From Oceanidesulfovibrio indonesiensis (GTDB lineage: Bacteria; Desulfobacterota; Desulfovibrionia; Desulfovibrionales; Desulfovibrionaceae), in NCBI RefSeq assembly GCF_007625075.1, contig NZ_QMIE01000006.1, positions 62,001 through 126,000 of the forward strand: 64,000 nt of DNA. Reading direction: 5' to 3'. Below the pieces are notes generated by a model. That model searched no databases. It saw nothing but the letters and a program-made list of their open reading frames with translations, and was not told where the DNA came from. This document shows, piece by piece, positions 9,146-18,242 of the stretch; the stretch's first letter is position 1; every line of letters begins with the position of its first letter. Position numbers and translations under genes: made by a program.

Positions 9146-9299
9146 GGATAACCTCGTGTTTGAAGCCAAGCGACCAAAAAGTAACCGGCGGGGTATGCGA
9201 TACGCTGCGAGCTTGACCGCCGGGTCCATTCTGTTACGATTTTCTCATGTCATAAAGCTGTCGTCCACTGGTATGACACCTTTTTCCGGGGTTCGGGCA

Positions 9300-10655
9300 A
9301 TGACGCATACATATCACTCCACACCAGGAGAACGGAATCGGTCCAGTGGTGCACGCGGAGAAGCCAGGGAGTGGACGCCGTTTTCGCTCATGTTCCTGGC
9401 GCTTTGCATTGCAACCTTGGCCTTCACGGTTTCCGGATGCGACCAAACCGGCCAGGAAAAGGACAGGCAGAGCGCAGAAACGCCGGGGATATCCGACAAC
9501 GTGATACGAGTCGGCTTGTCGCTCGCCCTGACCGGCCACGCAAGTTTTTTGGGGCAGCAGACCCTGTACGGAGCCACCGCGTTCATCGATCATGTGAATG
9601 CCAATGGCGGCGTCCACGGCAGGCTCATTGAGCTTGTTGTCTACGATGACCGCTACGAGCCGGCAATGTGCCTGGCCAATACGCAGAAGCTCATCGTGGA
9701 CGAGGACATATTCTCGCTCTTCTGTTACGTGGGCACGCCCACCACAGTAAAAATCATACCCCTGGTGGAGCGTGCGCAGATTCCTCTTCTCGGAATATTT
9801 TCCGGCGCCAAAGCCCTGCGCGACCCGTTCAGCCCGTATCTCATCAACGTGCGCGCCTCCTACCACGAGGAGGTGGACGCGGCTGTGACGCGATTGGTGG
9901 AGGACCTGGGCTGCAAGCGTATCGCCGTATTCTACCAGTACGACGCCTATGGCCTGGACGGACTGCGTGGTGCAGAGCTCTCGCTGCTCAGATACGGGCT
10001 CGATCCTGTTGCCAAAAGCTCATATATTCGCGGAACGCTGGATGTTGAGCAGGCATTGGCGCGCATTCTTGCTTCGGAAGCCGAAGCTGTGGTGATGGTG
10101 GGCACGTACATGCCCTGCGCCAAGTTCATCCGGCTGGCAAAAAAAGTGAGGCCGGATCTCATTTTTTACAACGTCTCCTTCGTGGGTGCCGAGGAACTGG
10201 TGCGAATCCTTGGCGATCAGGGCGATCGGATTGTCGTGAGTCAGGTGGTGCCCCCGCCGGAACTCCCGGAAACGTTGGGATTGTTTCCTTTGGCCGGCCA
10301 GTTCATGGAACATTACGCCGAAGCTCATCCGGAGCAGCCCATCAGCTCGGTCAGCCTGGAAGGGTATCTGAACGCGCGCGTATTGGTGGAGGCATTGGAG
10401 CGCACCGGGCCCAACCCCACGCGCCAGGGCTTCATCGAAGCCGTCCAGTCCATAGATGAAATGAAGATCGGGCGGGATGCCGTCATCCGATTCGGCCCCG
10501 GAGACCATCAGGGGCTGGACCAGGTCTACTTTACCGAAATCCGTGACGGCGAGCTGCGTTTGCTCACGGACTGGGAGGATCTGGCCGAGCGTATGGGCAA
10601 GAGGCCGCCGGATGCGTCGCGCACGGAAACTCCCGGCATGGGGATGGTCCAATGA
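9300..10655 (+). CDS. Periplasmic ligand-binding lipoprotein (Leu/Ile/Val-binding-like) of a sensory unit
   Basis: 451 residues. After a basic N-terminus come a hydrophobic segment and a lipobox-like TVSGC (about residues 42-46), then a type I periplasmic-binding fold (Peripla_BP_6: NVIRVGLSLALTGHASFLG, NGGVHGRLIELVVYDDRYEP, and CKRIAVFYQYDAYGLDG). Such proteins bind amino acids, amides or small acids. No permease or ATPase lies nearby; it overlaps a histidine kinase by 4 bp (ATGA), so it most likely presents ligand to that sensor rather than to a transporter. The start is uncertain: no strong SD, and an ATG at 9390 just before the hydrophobic segment is an alternative. Confidence 0.8.
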   Translation: MTHTYHSTPGERNRSSGARGEAREWTPFSLMFLALCIATLAFTVSGCDQTGQEKDRQSAETPGISDNVIRVGLSLALTGHASFLGQQTLYGATAFIDHVNANGGVHGRLIELVVYDDRYEPAMCLANTQKLIVDEDIFSLFCYVGTPTTVKIIPLVERAQIPLLGIFSGAKALRDPFSPYLINVRASYHEEVDAAVTRLVEDLGCKRIAVFYQYDAYGLDGLRGAELSLLRYGLDPVAKSSYIRGTLDVEQALARILASEAEAVVMVGTYMPCAKFIRLAKKVRPDLIFYNVSFVGAEELVRILGDQGDRIVVSQVVPPPELPETLGLFPLAGQFMEHYAEAHPEQPISSVSLEGYLNARVLVEALERTGPNPTRQGFIEAVQSIDEMKIGRDAVIRFGPGDHQGLDQVYFTEIRDGELRLLTDWEDLAERMGKRPPDASRTETPGMGMVQ

Positions 10656-12517
10656 GGCTGAGACGCTTCCTCATCCCCATGAACCTGAAGAACAAGATTC
10701 TTTTCAGTACGTTAGGTGTTGTTCTGCTGGTGAGCGTGTGCATAGCTCTCGTGGCGCGCTACATCCTCATATCCAGCCTGACGCGAGAACTGGAGTTTCG
10801 CGGTCTGGGCATCGCCCAGTCCGTTGCCGACCGCAGCGCACCGTTCATTCTGACGCAGGACGAACCGTCCCTCGTGAATCTGGCTTTCGAGGCTGTGCTC
10901 GTGGGCGAACGCAAGGATCTCGTTTCATACGTTTTCATTCTGGATACGGACCAGAACGTGCTGGCCTCCACATTCATAGTCCCTTTTCCTGAGAAACTCC
11001 GCGGCGCCAACCCGCTGATGCCCGATGAAAAGCAATCCATCCGGACGTTGGACGACGTGCTCGGGGAGTCCGTCTATGACGTCGCCGTACCTGTGAAGGA
11101 GGGTATCTACAACGTCGGCAGCGTCCATGTTGGCTTGTCGCAACGTCATATCGGCGCCATTGTTTCCAAGCTGCGCAACATCTTCGTGGGGTTCCTGGCG
11201 GGCATTGTCATTTTCATCTTTTTTCTGAGCCAGTCCCTTGCTCGAAATATAACCAAGCCGATACGGGCGCTCATGCGCGTTGCCGAGGAGATACGCCGCG
11301 ACAATCTCGAAGTAACCATGGACTTTGGCGGCCGCGCGGACAACGAGGTGGTCGAGCTGGCCGACTCCTTTTCTAACATGGTGCGGCACATCAAGGATTA
11401 TCGCGCCGAGCTCAAGCGCTCGCAACTCAAGTACCGCTCCCTGTTCCATAGTGGTCCTGATCCAATCTTCGTGCTGGACATGGACACGCACGAGGTCCTG
11501 GACGCCAACCCAATGGCCACGGAAGTCTTCGGGTACGCGCGTCGGGATCTGGTGAACAAGTACTTCAGTTCGCTTGCGCCGGAGGTGGAAAGCCTGTTGC
11601 CGCAAGCCTTCCCGCAACGCGACATGGATGCTCAATCCCGGTGCGCGTCCTTCCCCAAAAGCCTTGCCTACCGCAGCAACGGCGAACCTTTCTACGTGAA
11701 CCTCCATGTGTGCTCCACGATTTACGAAGAACAACCGGCGCTGATAGTATCGGCCACGGACATCACGGACATGATAGAGAAGGACGCCCAGCTGATTCAG
11801 GCGAGCAAGATGAAAAGCCTGGGCGAGATGTCCGCTGGCATAGCGCACGAGGTGAACCAGCCGCTCAACGCCATCAAGGTGGGCAGCGAGTACCTGGAGC
11901 TGCTCGCATCCAAAGGCGAAACCATTCCGCCGGAGACTTTCGGCAAGGTCACCAGGCAGATCAGCCAGCAAGTGGACCGGGCCTCGGAGATCATCCAGGC
12001 CATGCGGCAGTTCGGCCGTAAGGCGGAACTGCTTAAGGAGCGCATGAATCTCGCTTCGCCAGTACGCAACGTGTTGCGTATCCTGCGCCAGCAGCTCCAG
12101 CTCGACAGCATTCAGCTGGAGGTGCATCTGCCAGACAACCTCCCGCCCATACTGGGGCAGGAAAACCGCCTGCAGCAGGTGGTCTTCAACCTTGTCACCA
12201 ATGCTCGCGATGCGGTGTGCTCCGAGGAGGCCCCGAATCGTCCGGAAGGGCGGCGCATTCAGGTGGAACTGTACCAGAACAATGGGCGAGTCTGCCTACG
12301 TGTAGCCGATAACGGCGTTGGGATACCAGCATCCCGGCTGGATAAAATTTTCGAACCATTCTATACTACCAAAGATACCGGGAAGGGCATGGGCCTTGGG
12401 CTCGCCATCACCTATGGCATAGTAAAAGACTGTAACGGAGAAATCACGGTGGAAAGCGAGCCCGGCAATGGCACCTCATTCACCCTCTCGTTTCCCGCTC
12501 TGGAAGTGTCTGCATGA
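10652..12517 (+). CDS. Sensor histidine kinase (HAMP-PAS-HisKA-HATPase)
   Basis: 621 residues. Membrane segments at about 16-38 and 177-197 bracket a periplasmic sensor region. HAMP follows (about 198-250, ARNITKPIRALMRVAEEIRR), then PAS (about 265-370), a HisKA domain with phospho-acceptor H399 in IAHEVNQPLN, and a HATPase with RVADNGVGIP and GKGMGLGLAITYGIV. The H-E-x-N-Q-P-L sequence places it with NtrB/DctB-like kinases. It overlaps the binding protein and the following regulator by 4 bp each, so the three genes form one translationally coupled signalling unit. Confidence 0.92.
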   Translation: MRLRRFLIPMNLKNKILFSTLGVVLLVSVCIALVARYILISSLTRELEFRGLGIAQSVADRSAPFILTQDEPSLVNLAFEAVLVGERKDLVSYVFILDTDQNVLASTFIVPFPEKLRGANPLMPDEKQSIRTLDDVLGESVYDVAVPVKEGIYNVGSVHVGLSQRHIGAIVSKLRNIFVGFLAGIVIFIFFLSQSLARNITKPIRALMRVAEEIRRDNLEVTMDFGGRADNEVVELADSFSNMVRHIKDYRAELKRSQLKYRSLFHSGPDPIFVLDMDTHEVLDANPMATEVFGYARRDLVNKYFSSLAPEVESLLPQAFPQRDMDAQSRCASFPKSLAYRSNGEPFYVNLHVCSTIYEEQPALIVSATDITDMIEKDAQLIQASKMKSLGEMSAGIAHEVNQPLNAIKVGSEYLELLASKGETIPPETFGKVTRQISQQVDRASEIIQAMRQFGRKAELLKERMNLASPVRNVLRILRQQLQLDSIQLEVHLPDNLPPILGQENRLQQVVFNLVTNARDAVCSEEAPNRPEGRRIQVELYQNNGRVCLRVADNGVGIPASRLDKIFEPFYTTKDTGKGMGLGLAITYGIVKDCNGEITVESEPGNGTSFTLSFPALEVSA

Positions 12518-13233
12518 AGATACTCATCATTGATGATGAACAGCCCACCCTGGAGATGATGGAACTGCTCCTGGGGGCTTTCGGCCACGACACCCTGCGA
12601 GCCGAGAACGGCGAAGCAGGGCTTTCCTTATTCACTGCGGAACGACCGGATGTGGTCATCACGGACGTGAAGATGCCCGGCATGGACGGCATCGAGGTGC
12701 TCAGCCGGATCAAGGAAATGAACCCCACCACCGAGGTCATCGTGGTCACTGGTCATGGCGATCTGGACCTTGCGGTCAAGGCGCTCAACCTCAACGCCAC
12801 GGATTTCATCGACAAACCCCTGCAGCGCGACGCTCTGGAACAGGCGCTCAAACGCGCCGAAGCGCGCCTGGAGAAAAGCCGCGGCGAAGCCAACGATATC
12901 GAAATAGAGCACAGGGGCGACATTGCTGTCATCAAGATACACGGCAATGTCACCTCCTCCACAGCGCCGTATCTGCGCAACGCCATAGACGAGGCCGCCA
13001 CGAAAGGCTTCCAAAGGGCCGTGCTCGCCTTCGACAGACACGCCTCCATCAACGGCGGCGGCATCAGCCTGCTGGACGGCATCATCAAGAACGGCGGATC
13101 CCAGAAATTGATGATCGCCCTGGCAGGTCTGGCCGAGAACTTCCGCCGTGTGCTGGACATGGTGGGCGTGTCCAAGCGGACATCGATCCATGACTCTGTG
13201 GATGACGCGTTGGGCGCGCTGCGTCAGTCATAG
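12514..13233 (+). CDS. Response regulator with receiver and STAS (anti-sigma antagonist-like) domains
   Basis: 239 residues. Receiver domain 1-125: acidic pair ILIIDDE, phospho-acceptor D51 in VVITDVKMPGMDG, VVTGHG and FIDKPL. The C-terminal part (about 130-239: DIEIEHRGDIAVIKIHGNVT, ASINGGGISLLDGIIKNGG, KRTSIHDSVDDALGAL) reads as a STAS-type fold rather than a DNA-binding or enzymatic output. Output is therefore probably partner switching by protein-protein contact. The usual phosphorylatable Ser of SpoIIAA-type STAS is not obvious. Cotranscribed with the kinase. Confidence 0.85.
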   Translation: MKILIIDDEQPTLEMMELLLGAFGHDTLRAENGEAGLSLFTAERPDVVITDVKMPGMDGIEVLSRIKEMNPTTEVIVVTGHGDLDLAVKALNLNATDFIDKPLQRDALEQALKRAEARLEKSRGEANDIEIEHRGDIAVIKIHGNVTSSTAPYLRNAIDEAATKGFQRAVLAFDRHASINGGGISLLDGIIKNGGSQKLMIALAGLAENFRRVLDMVGVSKRTSIHDSVDDALGALRQS

Positions 13234-13306
13234 CCGGACCCCGCCGGAAACAGAGTCTATAAAACGAGACTGCCGACGCCCGCCGGAGGCTGCGGAGAGG
13301 TCTGCT

Positions 13307-14593
13307 TTATCCATCCCAGCGCGAGAAAATCACGCTGGCGTTCGTGCCGCCGAAGCCGAAGGAGTTGCACAGCACGTTGGCAACCTTCTTGTGCCGCTTG
13401 CCTTCTGGGATGTAGTCAAGGTCGCATTCTGGGTCCGGGGTCTCCAGGTTGATGGTCGGCGGCAACACTTCATCGACCAGAGACATCACGCTGAAGGCGG
13501 ACTCCACGCCGCCGGCGCCACCCAACAGGTGGCCAATCATGGACTTGTTCGCCGTGATCGGTATGTCATAGGCATGCTTGCCGAAGACCGTCTTGATGGC
13601 TCGCGTCTCCGTGACGTCGTTGAGAGGCGTGGAGGTGGCGTGGGCGTTGATGTGCTCGATCTCTTCCGGGGCCATGCCGGCCGTGCGCAATGCGCTTGTC
13701 ATGGCGCGAGCCATGCCGGCCGTGCGCAATGCGCTTGTCATGGCGCGAGCCATGCCCGAGCCGTCCTCGGCGGGAGCGGTCATGTGATAGGCATCGGCAG
13801 AAGAAGCCCCGCCCACGATTTCGGCCAGGATGTTTGCGCCGCGGGCCTGGGCGTGCTCCAGGGACTCGAGCATGAGCAGGCCGCACCCTTCACCCATCAC
13901 GAAGCCGTCGCGGTCCTTGTCGAAAGGTCGTGAGGCCCGTTTCGGATCGTCGTTGCGCGTGGACAGGGCGCGCATGGCGTTGAATCCGGCAATGCCCAGG
14001 GACGTGATGGTGGACTCAACGCCTCCGGTGACCATGATGTCTGCGCGGCCCATGGCGATGTCCGAGTAAGCGTAGATGATGGCGTGGATGCCGGAGGCGC
14101 AGGCGGATGTGGTCACGAGGTTGGGGCCCTTTGCCTGGAGCTCGATGGAGGATAACCCCGGGGACATGTTGGCGATGTATACCGGAATGGCAAATGGCGA
14201 AACGCGGCGGGGGCCTTCGTGTTCCAGTTTGACCACGGTCTCTTCGAAAATCTTCAGCCCGCCAAGGCCGCAGCCGATGAGGCAACCGGTGCGTTCCTGA
14301 TCTTCGGGCGGAATCTCGTTCAGTCCGGCATGTTCGAGGAGCATTTTGGAACAGGCGATGGAAAACGTGCAGAAACGTTCCAGCCGCCGTGCCTGCTTGG
14401 GCGACATGTACGCTGTGGGATCGAATCCCTGCACCTGTCCGGCGAACCTGGTCTGATGCTCGGATGTGTCGAAGGTGGTGATAGGAGAAACGCCAGAGTC
14501 GCCCTGGAGAAGGTTACGCCAACTCGTGGCGAGATCATTGCCCAGGGGGGTGATCGCGGACAGTCCGGTGATGACGACTCGCTTGAGTGTCAT
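13307..14593 (-). CDS. fabF: 3-oxoacyl-[acyl-carrier-protein] synthase II
   Basis: 428 residues. The Cys-His-His triad is intact: C165 in TTSACASG, H318 in INAHATSTPLND and H355 in NKSMIGHLLGGAG, with K350. It condenses acyl-ACP with malonyl-ACP in fatty acid elongation. FabF proteins are typically about 410-416 residues; this one is 13 longer because GMARAMTSALRTA occurs twice (residues 280-292 and 293-305), from a perfect 39-bp tandem duplication. The insertion is in the helix just before the strand carrying the first catalytic His. No acpP or fab neighbours are seen here. Confidence 0.95.
   Translation of the reverse strand: MTLKRVVITGLSAITPLGNDLATSWRNLLQGDSGVSPITTFDTSEHQTRFAGQVQGFDPTAYMSPKQARRLERFCTFSIACSKMLLEHAGLNEIPPEDQERTGCLIGCGLGGLKIFEETVVKLEHEGPRRVSPFAIPVYIANMSPGLSSIELQAKGPNLVTTSACASGIHAIIYAYSDIAMGRADIMVTGGVESTITSLGIAGFNAMRALSTRNDDPKRASRPFDKDRDGFVMGEGCGLLMLESLEHAQARGANILAEIVGGASSADAYHMTAPAEDGSGMARAMTSALRTAGMARAMTSALRTAGMAPEEIEHINAHATSTPLNDVTETRAIKTVFGKHAYDIPITANKSMIGHLLGGAGGVESAFSVMSLVDEVLPPTINLETPDPECDLDYIPEGKRHKKVANVLCNSFGFGGTNASVIFSRWDG
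13671..13748. repeat. Perfect 39-bp tandem duplication inside fabF
   Basis: Units 13671-13709 and 13710-13748 are identical, followed by an 8-base partial copy (GCCATGCC). Each unit adds 13 codons in frame. Perfect identity points to a very recent duplication by slippage or to an assembly artefact. Confidence 0.9.
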
Positions 14594-14712
14594 GAGGTTC
14601 CTGGCTCCCTCGTGTTCAATGATTCCATCGGATTGTCACAGCAAGCGCAACCATGCCGACGGTGGGGTAGTAGACCCGTACATGGGATAAGTCAATAAGG
14701 GTTCATTCGCGC

Positions 14713-15126
14713 TTATTCTTCCTTTGCGTCCTCGTACATCTTCAGATTCCACGGCAGCAGTTCGCCGGCCCGTTCCACAGCGAAGCGCTCGACCTCCTCG
14801 AACCACTGGGCGTAGGAGGCCATGAGGCGTTCGCCCAGTGGGGACAGACTGTACCCGGCGCGATTGCCGCCGTACTTCTCCACCAGCGGTTCTCCGAGGA
14901 TCTCTTCAGTCTTCTTCAGCTTGCCCCACGCCGCTCTGTAGGAAATCCCCATGACCTCAGAGGCTTTCTTGAGCGATCCGTATTCGCGGATGTTAATGAG
15001 GAGCTGCGCCCGGCCGGAGCCGAAAAGCAACTCGCCGTCCTCCTCAATCCAGATGTTCAGGCGGAGCGTCGGTTTTTTTCCGGACAATCTTTTCTCCCGG
15101 GTTTTATGATGATGCGAGAAATACAT
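14713..15126 (-). CDS. ModE N-terminal-type winged-helix regulator
   Basis: 137 residues. The HTH region LRLNIWIEEDGELLFGSGR, LLINIREYGSLKKASEVMG and ISYRAAWGKLKKTEE matches the LysR-like N-terminal DNA-binding domain of ModE. The C-terminal TOBE/MopI molybdate-binding domains of full ModE are missing. It is divergent from tupABC, so regulation of tungstate or molybdate uptake is likely, with either an intrinsic or an unknown effector site. An upstream GTG (15153) in frame lacks an SD; ATG 15126 has TAGGAC about 9 nt upstream. Confidence 0.8.
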   Translation of the reverse strand: MYFSHHHKTREKRLSGKKPTLRLNIWIEEDGELLFGSGRAQLLINIREYGSLKKASEVMGISYRAAWGKLKKTEEILGEPLVEKYGGNRAGYSLSPLGERLMASYAQWFEEVERFAVERAGELLPWNLKMYEDAKEE

Positions 15127-15261
15127 ACACTGTAGTCCTAAATCGAGTCGCACTCAAGGAGAGCAGACCAAGGAAAAACAAAGTGGACAAATGGGGCATG
15201 GTAAACTACATATTGAAACTGACTTTACTGGCATAATAAAACATAGCGATTGGAGGAGCAC

Positions 15262-16101
15262 ATGCGGAAACATGGAATTCGTTTGGGGGCAGCGGCTCTT
15301 GGTTTAGTCTTGGCGCTGATCCTGGCTGTAGGACCGGCCCAGGCTGCCGACAAGACGCTGATGATGGCGACGACAACCTCCACCGACAACACCGGCTTGT
15401 TGGACTACCTGGCGCCCAAATTCCAAGAGGACACGGGCATCGAACTCAAGTGGAGCTCAATGGGCACCGGAAAGGCGCTTCAATTCGGTCGTGACTGCAA
15501 CGCCGACATCCTGCTCGTTCATGCGCCGGAGGCCGAGAAAGAGTACGTGGAAGAAGGCTCCGGCGTGGATCGTCGCGAAGTCATGTACAACGACTTCGTC
15601 ATCATTGGTCCGCCGTCCGATCCTGCCGGAGTGAAAGGCATGGATGTGAAGGAAGCCCTGTCCACCATCGCCGAAAAAAGCGTCGTCTTCGTATCCCGCG
15701 GAGACGAGTCCGGCACGAACAAGAAAGAGCAGTCCCTGTGGACTGCCGCCGGCATGGAGCTTCCGGACAAGCAGGACTGGTACGTGCAGACCGGCCAGGG
15801 CATGCTCAAGACCATCCTCGTGGCCTCCGACCGCGACGGCTACACCATGACCGACCGTGGCACGTTCATCAAATACGAGGCCGAAAACAATGGCGAGCCG
15901 CCGCTGGTCATTATCGTGGAAGGCGATGAAACGCTCTTCAACCAGTACAGCGTCATAACCGTGAATCCTGAAAAATGTCCCAGTGTGAAGACGGATCTCG
16001 CCAGGACGTTCAGCGACTGGATCACTTCCGAAAAAACGCAAAAGGTCATCGCGGAGTTCCTCCTGCTGGACAAACAGCTCTTCACTCCCAACGCGAAGTA
16101 G
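15262..16101 (+). CDS. tupA: Tungstate ABC transporter, substrate-binding protein TupA
   Basis: 279 residues. A signal peptide ends near AQAAD. The oxyanion-binding motif TTTSTDNTG (about residues 37-45) and SRGDESGTNKKE are TupA signatures that separate it from ModA. Periplasmic receptor for tungstate, needed for W-containing formate dehydrogenases and similar enzymes. The ATG at 15262 has a strong GGAGGAG SD at 15252-15258. It is the first gene of the tupABC operon and is transcribed away from the ModE-like regulator. Confidence 0.92.
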   Translation: MRKHGIRLGAAALGLVLALILAVGPAQAADKTLMMATTTSTDNTGLLDYLAPKFQEDTGIELKWSSMGTGKALQFGRDCNADILLVHAPEAEKEYVEEGSGVDRREVMYNDFVIIGPPSDPAGVKGMDVKEALSTIAEKSVVFVSRGDESGTNKKEQSLWTAAGMELPDKQDWYVQTGQGMLKTILVASDRDGYTMTDRGTFIKYEAENNGEPPLVIIVEGDETLFNQYSVITVNPEKCPSVKTDLARTFSDWITSEKTQKVIAEFLLLDKQLFTPNAK

Positions 16102-16173
16102 CTTACACCGCACAACACACGCACCCGCCCGGTGATTGACCGGGCGGACACTTCCCCGAAAGCGGCTTTATCC

Positions 16174-16869
16174 ATGAGCTTCATTCTTGACGGCTTCACG
16201 CAGGCTCTGCACCTGCTCGCAACAGGCGATCCCGAGACCTACTCCGCCATCAGGGCGACGCTCACGGTGTCGTCCATGTCCATGACCGGCACGTTGGTGC
16301 TGGGCATCCCGCTGGGATTTCTCCTCGGCTACGCGCGCTTTCCCGGCAGGCGGGCCGCCAAGACAGCGGTGGATACCATGCTTTCCCTGCCCACCGTGGT
16401 TATCGGGTTGCTGGTCTACGCCATGGTCACGCGCAAGGGGCCCCTGGGCGATCTGGAGCTTCTTTTCACCCTGCCGGGTGTGGCCCTTGGCCAGGTTATT
16501 CTGGGGCTCCCCATCGTCATCGCCTTCACGGCCACGGCCGTGGAATCCATGGACCCCCGCCTGCGGCCCACGTTGCTGACCCTTGGCGCCAATCCCAGAC
16601 AGGTGCTCATGGCCACACTCTGGGAGGCCCGCTACAGCTGCCTTGTGGCGGCGGTCACAGCATACGGCCGGATCGTCTCGGAGATCGGCATCTCCATGAT
16701 GATCGGCGGCAACATCAAGTGGCACACCCGCACCATCACCACGGCCATCGCTCTGGAAACCGGCAAGGGCCGGTTCGCCATGGCCATCGCCCTGGGCCTT
16801 GTGCTCATGGCTATCGCATTGTTGGTGAACCTGGCGGTAGTGGGCTTGCGGCGCAAGGCGGTGCACTAG
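16174..16869 (+). CDS. tupB: Tungstate ABC transporter, permease TupB
   Basis: 231 residues, about five membrane helices, with the permease EAA-type loop ESMDPRLRPTLLTLGANPRQ (about 145-164) that contacts the ATPase. The helix-forming stretches MLSLPTVVIGLLVYAM and VILGLPIVIAFTA are typical of TupB/CysT-like permeases. Starts 72 nt after tupA and ends 2 nt before tupC. The SD before ATG 16174 is weak, so expression may depend on coupling within the operon. Confidence 0.9.
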   Translation: MSFILDGFTQALHLLATGDPETYSAIRATLTVSSMSMTGTLVLGIPLGFLLGYARFPGRRAAKTAVDTMLSLPTVVIGLLVYAMVTRKGPLGDLELLFTLPGVALGQVILGLPIVIAFTATAVESMDPRLRPTLLTLGANPRQVLMATLWEARYSCLVAAVTAYGRIVSEIGISMMIGGNIKWHTRTITTAIALETGKGRFAMAIALGLVLMAIALLVNLAVVGLRRKAVH

Positions 16870-16871
16870 AC

Positions 16872-17525
16872 ATGGCTCTCTACACGCTGGAAAACGTAAC
16901 GCAACGCTACGGCAACCGCGAAGTGTTGCGCATCCCCCATCTGGCGATCGAGGAAGGCGCGGCCATGGGGCTGCGCGGCCACAATGGCAGCGGCAAGTCC
17001 ACGCTGCTGCGTATTCTGGCGTTCCTGGAGACACCCGCCACAGGACGCATCATCTTCGACGGCGTATCCTCTCCGGGCAATGCATTCGAACGCAGACGGC
17101 ATGTGACGCTCCTCACGCAGGAGCCGTATCTGCTCACCACCACCGTCCGCAAAAACGTGGCCTACGGAATGAAGATCCGCGGCATGGACAACGTGGACGA
17201 GAGTGTGGACAAGGCTTTGTCGCAGGTGGGACTTGATCCTGAGCGCTTTGCCGGACGCAGCGCCCACGAGCTCTCCGGCGGCGAGTTGCAGCGTGTGGCT
17301 CTGGCCGCCAGATTGGCCATGCGACCGCGGGTGCTGCTGCTGGACGAGCCCACGGCGAGTCTGGACAAGGACAGCGCCGTTCTCATCAAGAACGCCGTCA
17401 CGGCCGCGCGTACGGAGCTTGGCACAACGCTGGTCATAGCCAGCCACGACATGAGTTGGCTCGAATCGGTCAGCGATTCCATGCTCTGTCTGTATGAAGG
17501 CCAGCCGAGTGAACGCGACGTGTAG
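16872..17525 (+). CDS. tupC: Tungstate ABC transporter, ATP-binding protein TupC
   Basis: 217 residues, a complete ABC ATPase: Walker A GHNGSGKST, Q-loop LLTQEPYLL, signature LSGGELQRVALA, Walker B VLLLDEPTASLD and switch His in VIASHDMSW. Energises uptake of tungstate through TupB. No C-terminal TOBE domain, unlike ModC. The upstream open frame overlapping tupB is noncoding extension; the ATG at 16872 follows the tupB stop by 2 nt. Confidence 0.92.
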   Translation: MALYTLENVTQRYGNREVLRIPHLAIEEGAAMGLRGHNGSGKSTLLRILAFLETPATGRIIFDGVSSPGNAFERRRHVTLLTQEPYLLTTTVRKNVAYGMKIRGMDNVDESVDKALSQVGLDPERFAGRSAHELSGGELQRVALAARLAMRPRVLLLDEPTASLDKDSAVLIKNAVTAARTELGTTLVIASHDMSWLESVSDSMLCLYEGQPSERDV

Positions 17526-17885
17526 CCGCTAGCTAATCCGTAATAATCATTTTCGTTGTCAGTTGCATGATGTTCGGGTTCAAAGCTCGAAGCACGATTA
17601 GTGTGCGAAGCGTGCGTTCTGTGCGTAAGTGTCGATTTTTTTAGAAACAACACAGCAGGCGGAGATTTCCAGCAGCCTGTCACGCCGCGGCAAGCCCCAG
17701 GATTTTTGTGCGCCGCGGAAGTGTCAGCCTGGTCCGGTATTCGCACCCCGGCCACCGCCGCGGCCCTCACCAGCGTGTCCGGGCGGGAGCGATGAAAGGG
17801 TTTTCTTTTGGGGGACAAGTCCGTATATGCTAACGTACAGTGGTCATACGTCATTTTGTCCAGCCTTCAGTCCAGGAGAACAATC
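17526..17885. other. Intergenic region, no gene seen
   Basis: 360 bp between tupC and the STAS gene. Short open frames here have no SD and no protein-like pattern. The last 80 bp precede the STAS gene and probably hold its promoter, but I see no convincing -35/-10 pair. Confidence 0.6.
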
Positions 17886-18218
17886 ATGCTGGAAGTCACG
17901 ACAGAGAAGCAGAACGGCCATCTCGTGCTCAGGGTGCAGGGGCGGATGGATAACAAGACTTCTTCCGAGTTCGCCGAAAAGGTCGAGCGGTTTGTGGGGG
18001 CGGGCGAAAAGTTGATCGTGGTGGACATGTCCGGTCTCGATTACATCTCCAGCGCCGGGCTGCGCGCGCTGCTCAACGCCGGCATGCATCTGCGTTCCGT
18101 CGAAGGGGGGCTGTCCATCTGCTGTCTTACCGGAATGGTCAAGGATGTGCTGGAAGTGGCCGGTTTTGGGCAGATGTTTCCTGTGCACGAGACGCTCGGA
18201 GAAGCACTCTCCGGCTGA
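17886..18218 (+). CDS. STAS-domain anti-sigma factor antagonist
   Basis: 110 residues, one STAS domain: GHLVLRVQGRMDNKTSSEFAEKV, then KLIVVDMSGLDYISSAGLRALL with the phospho-acceptor Ser in DYISSAGLR. It should bind the kinase-type anti-sigma factor encoded next (18243-18743) when unphosphorylated. ATG 17886 has CCAGGAG 7-8 nt upstream. Two genes, antagonist then anti-sigma, form a classic partner-switch pair, though no sigma factor is encoded here. Confidence 0.88.
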   Translation: MLEVTTEKQNGHLVLRVQGRMDNKTSSEFAEKVERFVGAGEKLIVVDMSGLDYISSAGLRALLNAGMHLRSVEGGLSICCLTGMVKDVLEVAGFGQMFPVHETLGEALSG

Positions 18219-18242
18219 ACGCAAAACGGATGGTGCGAATCC

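Noticed and set aside
13671-13748. Possible CRISPR or minisatellite
   Set aside because: Two units only, inside a coding gene, no spacers.
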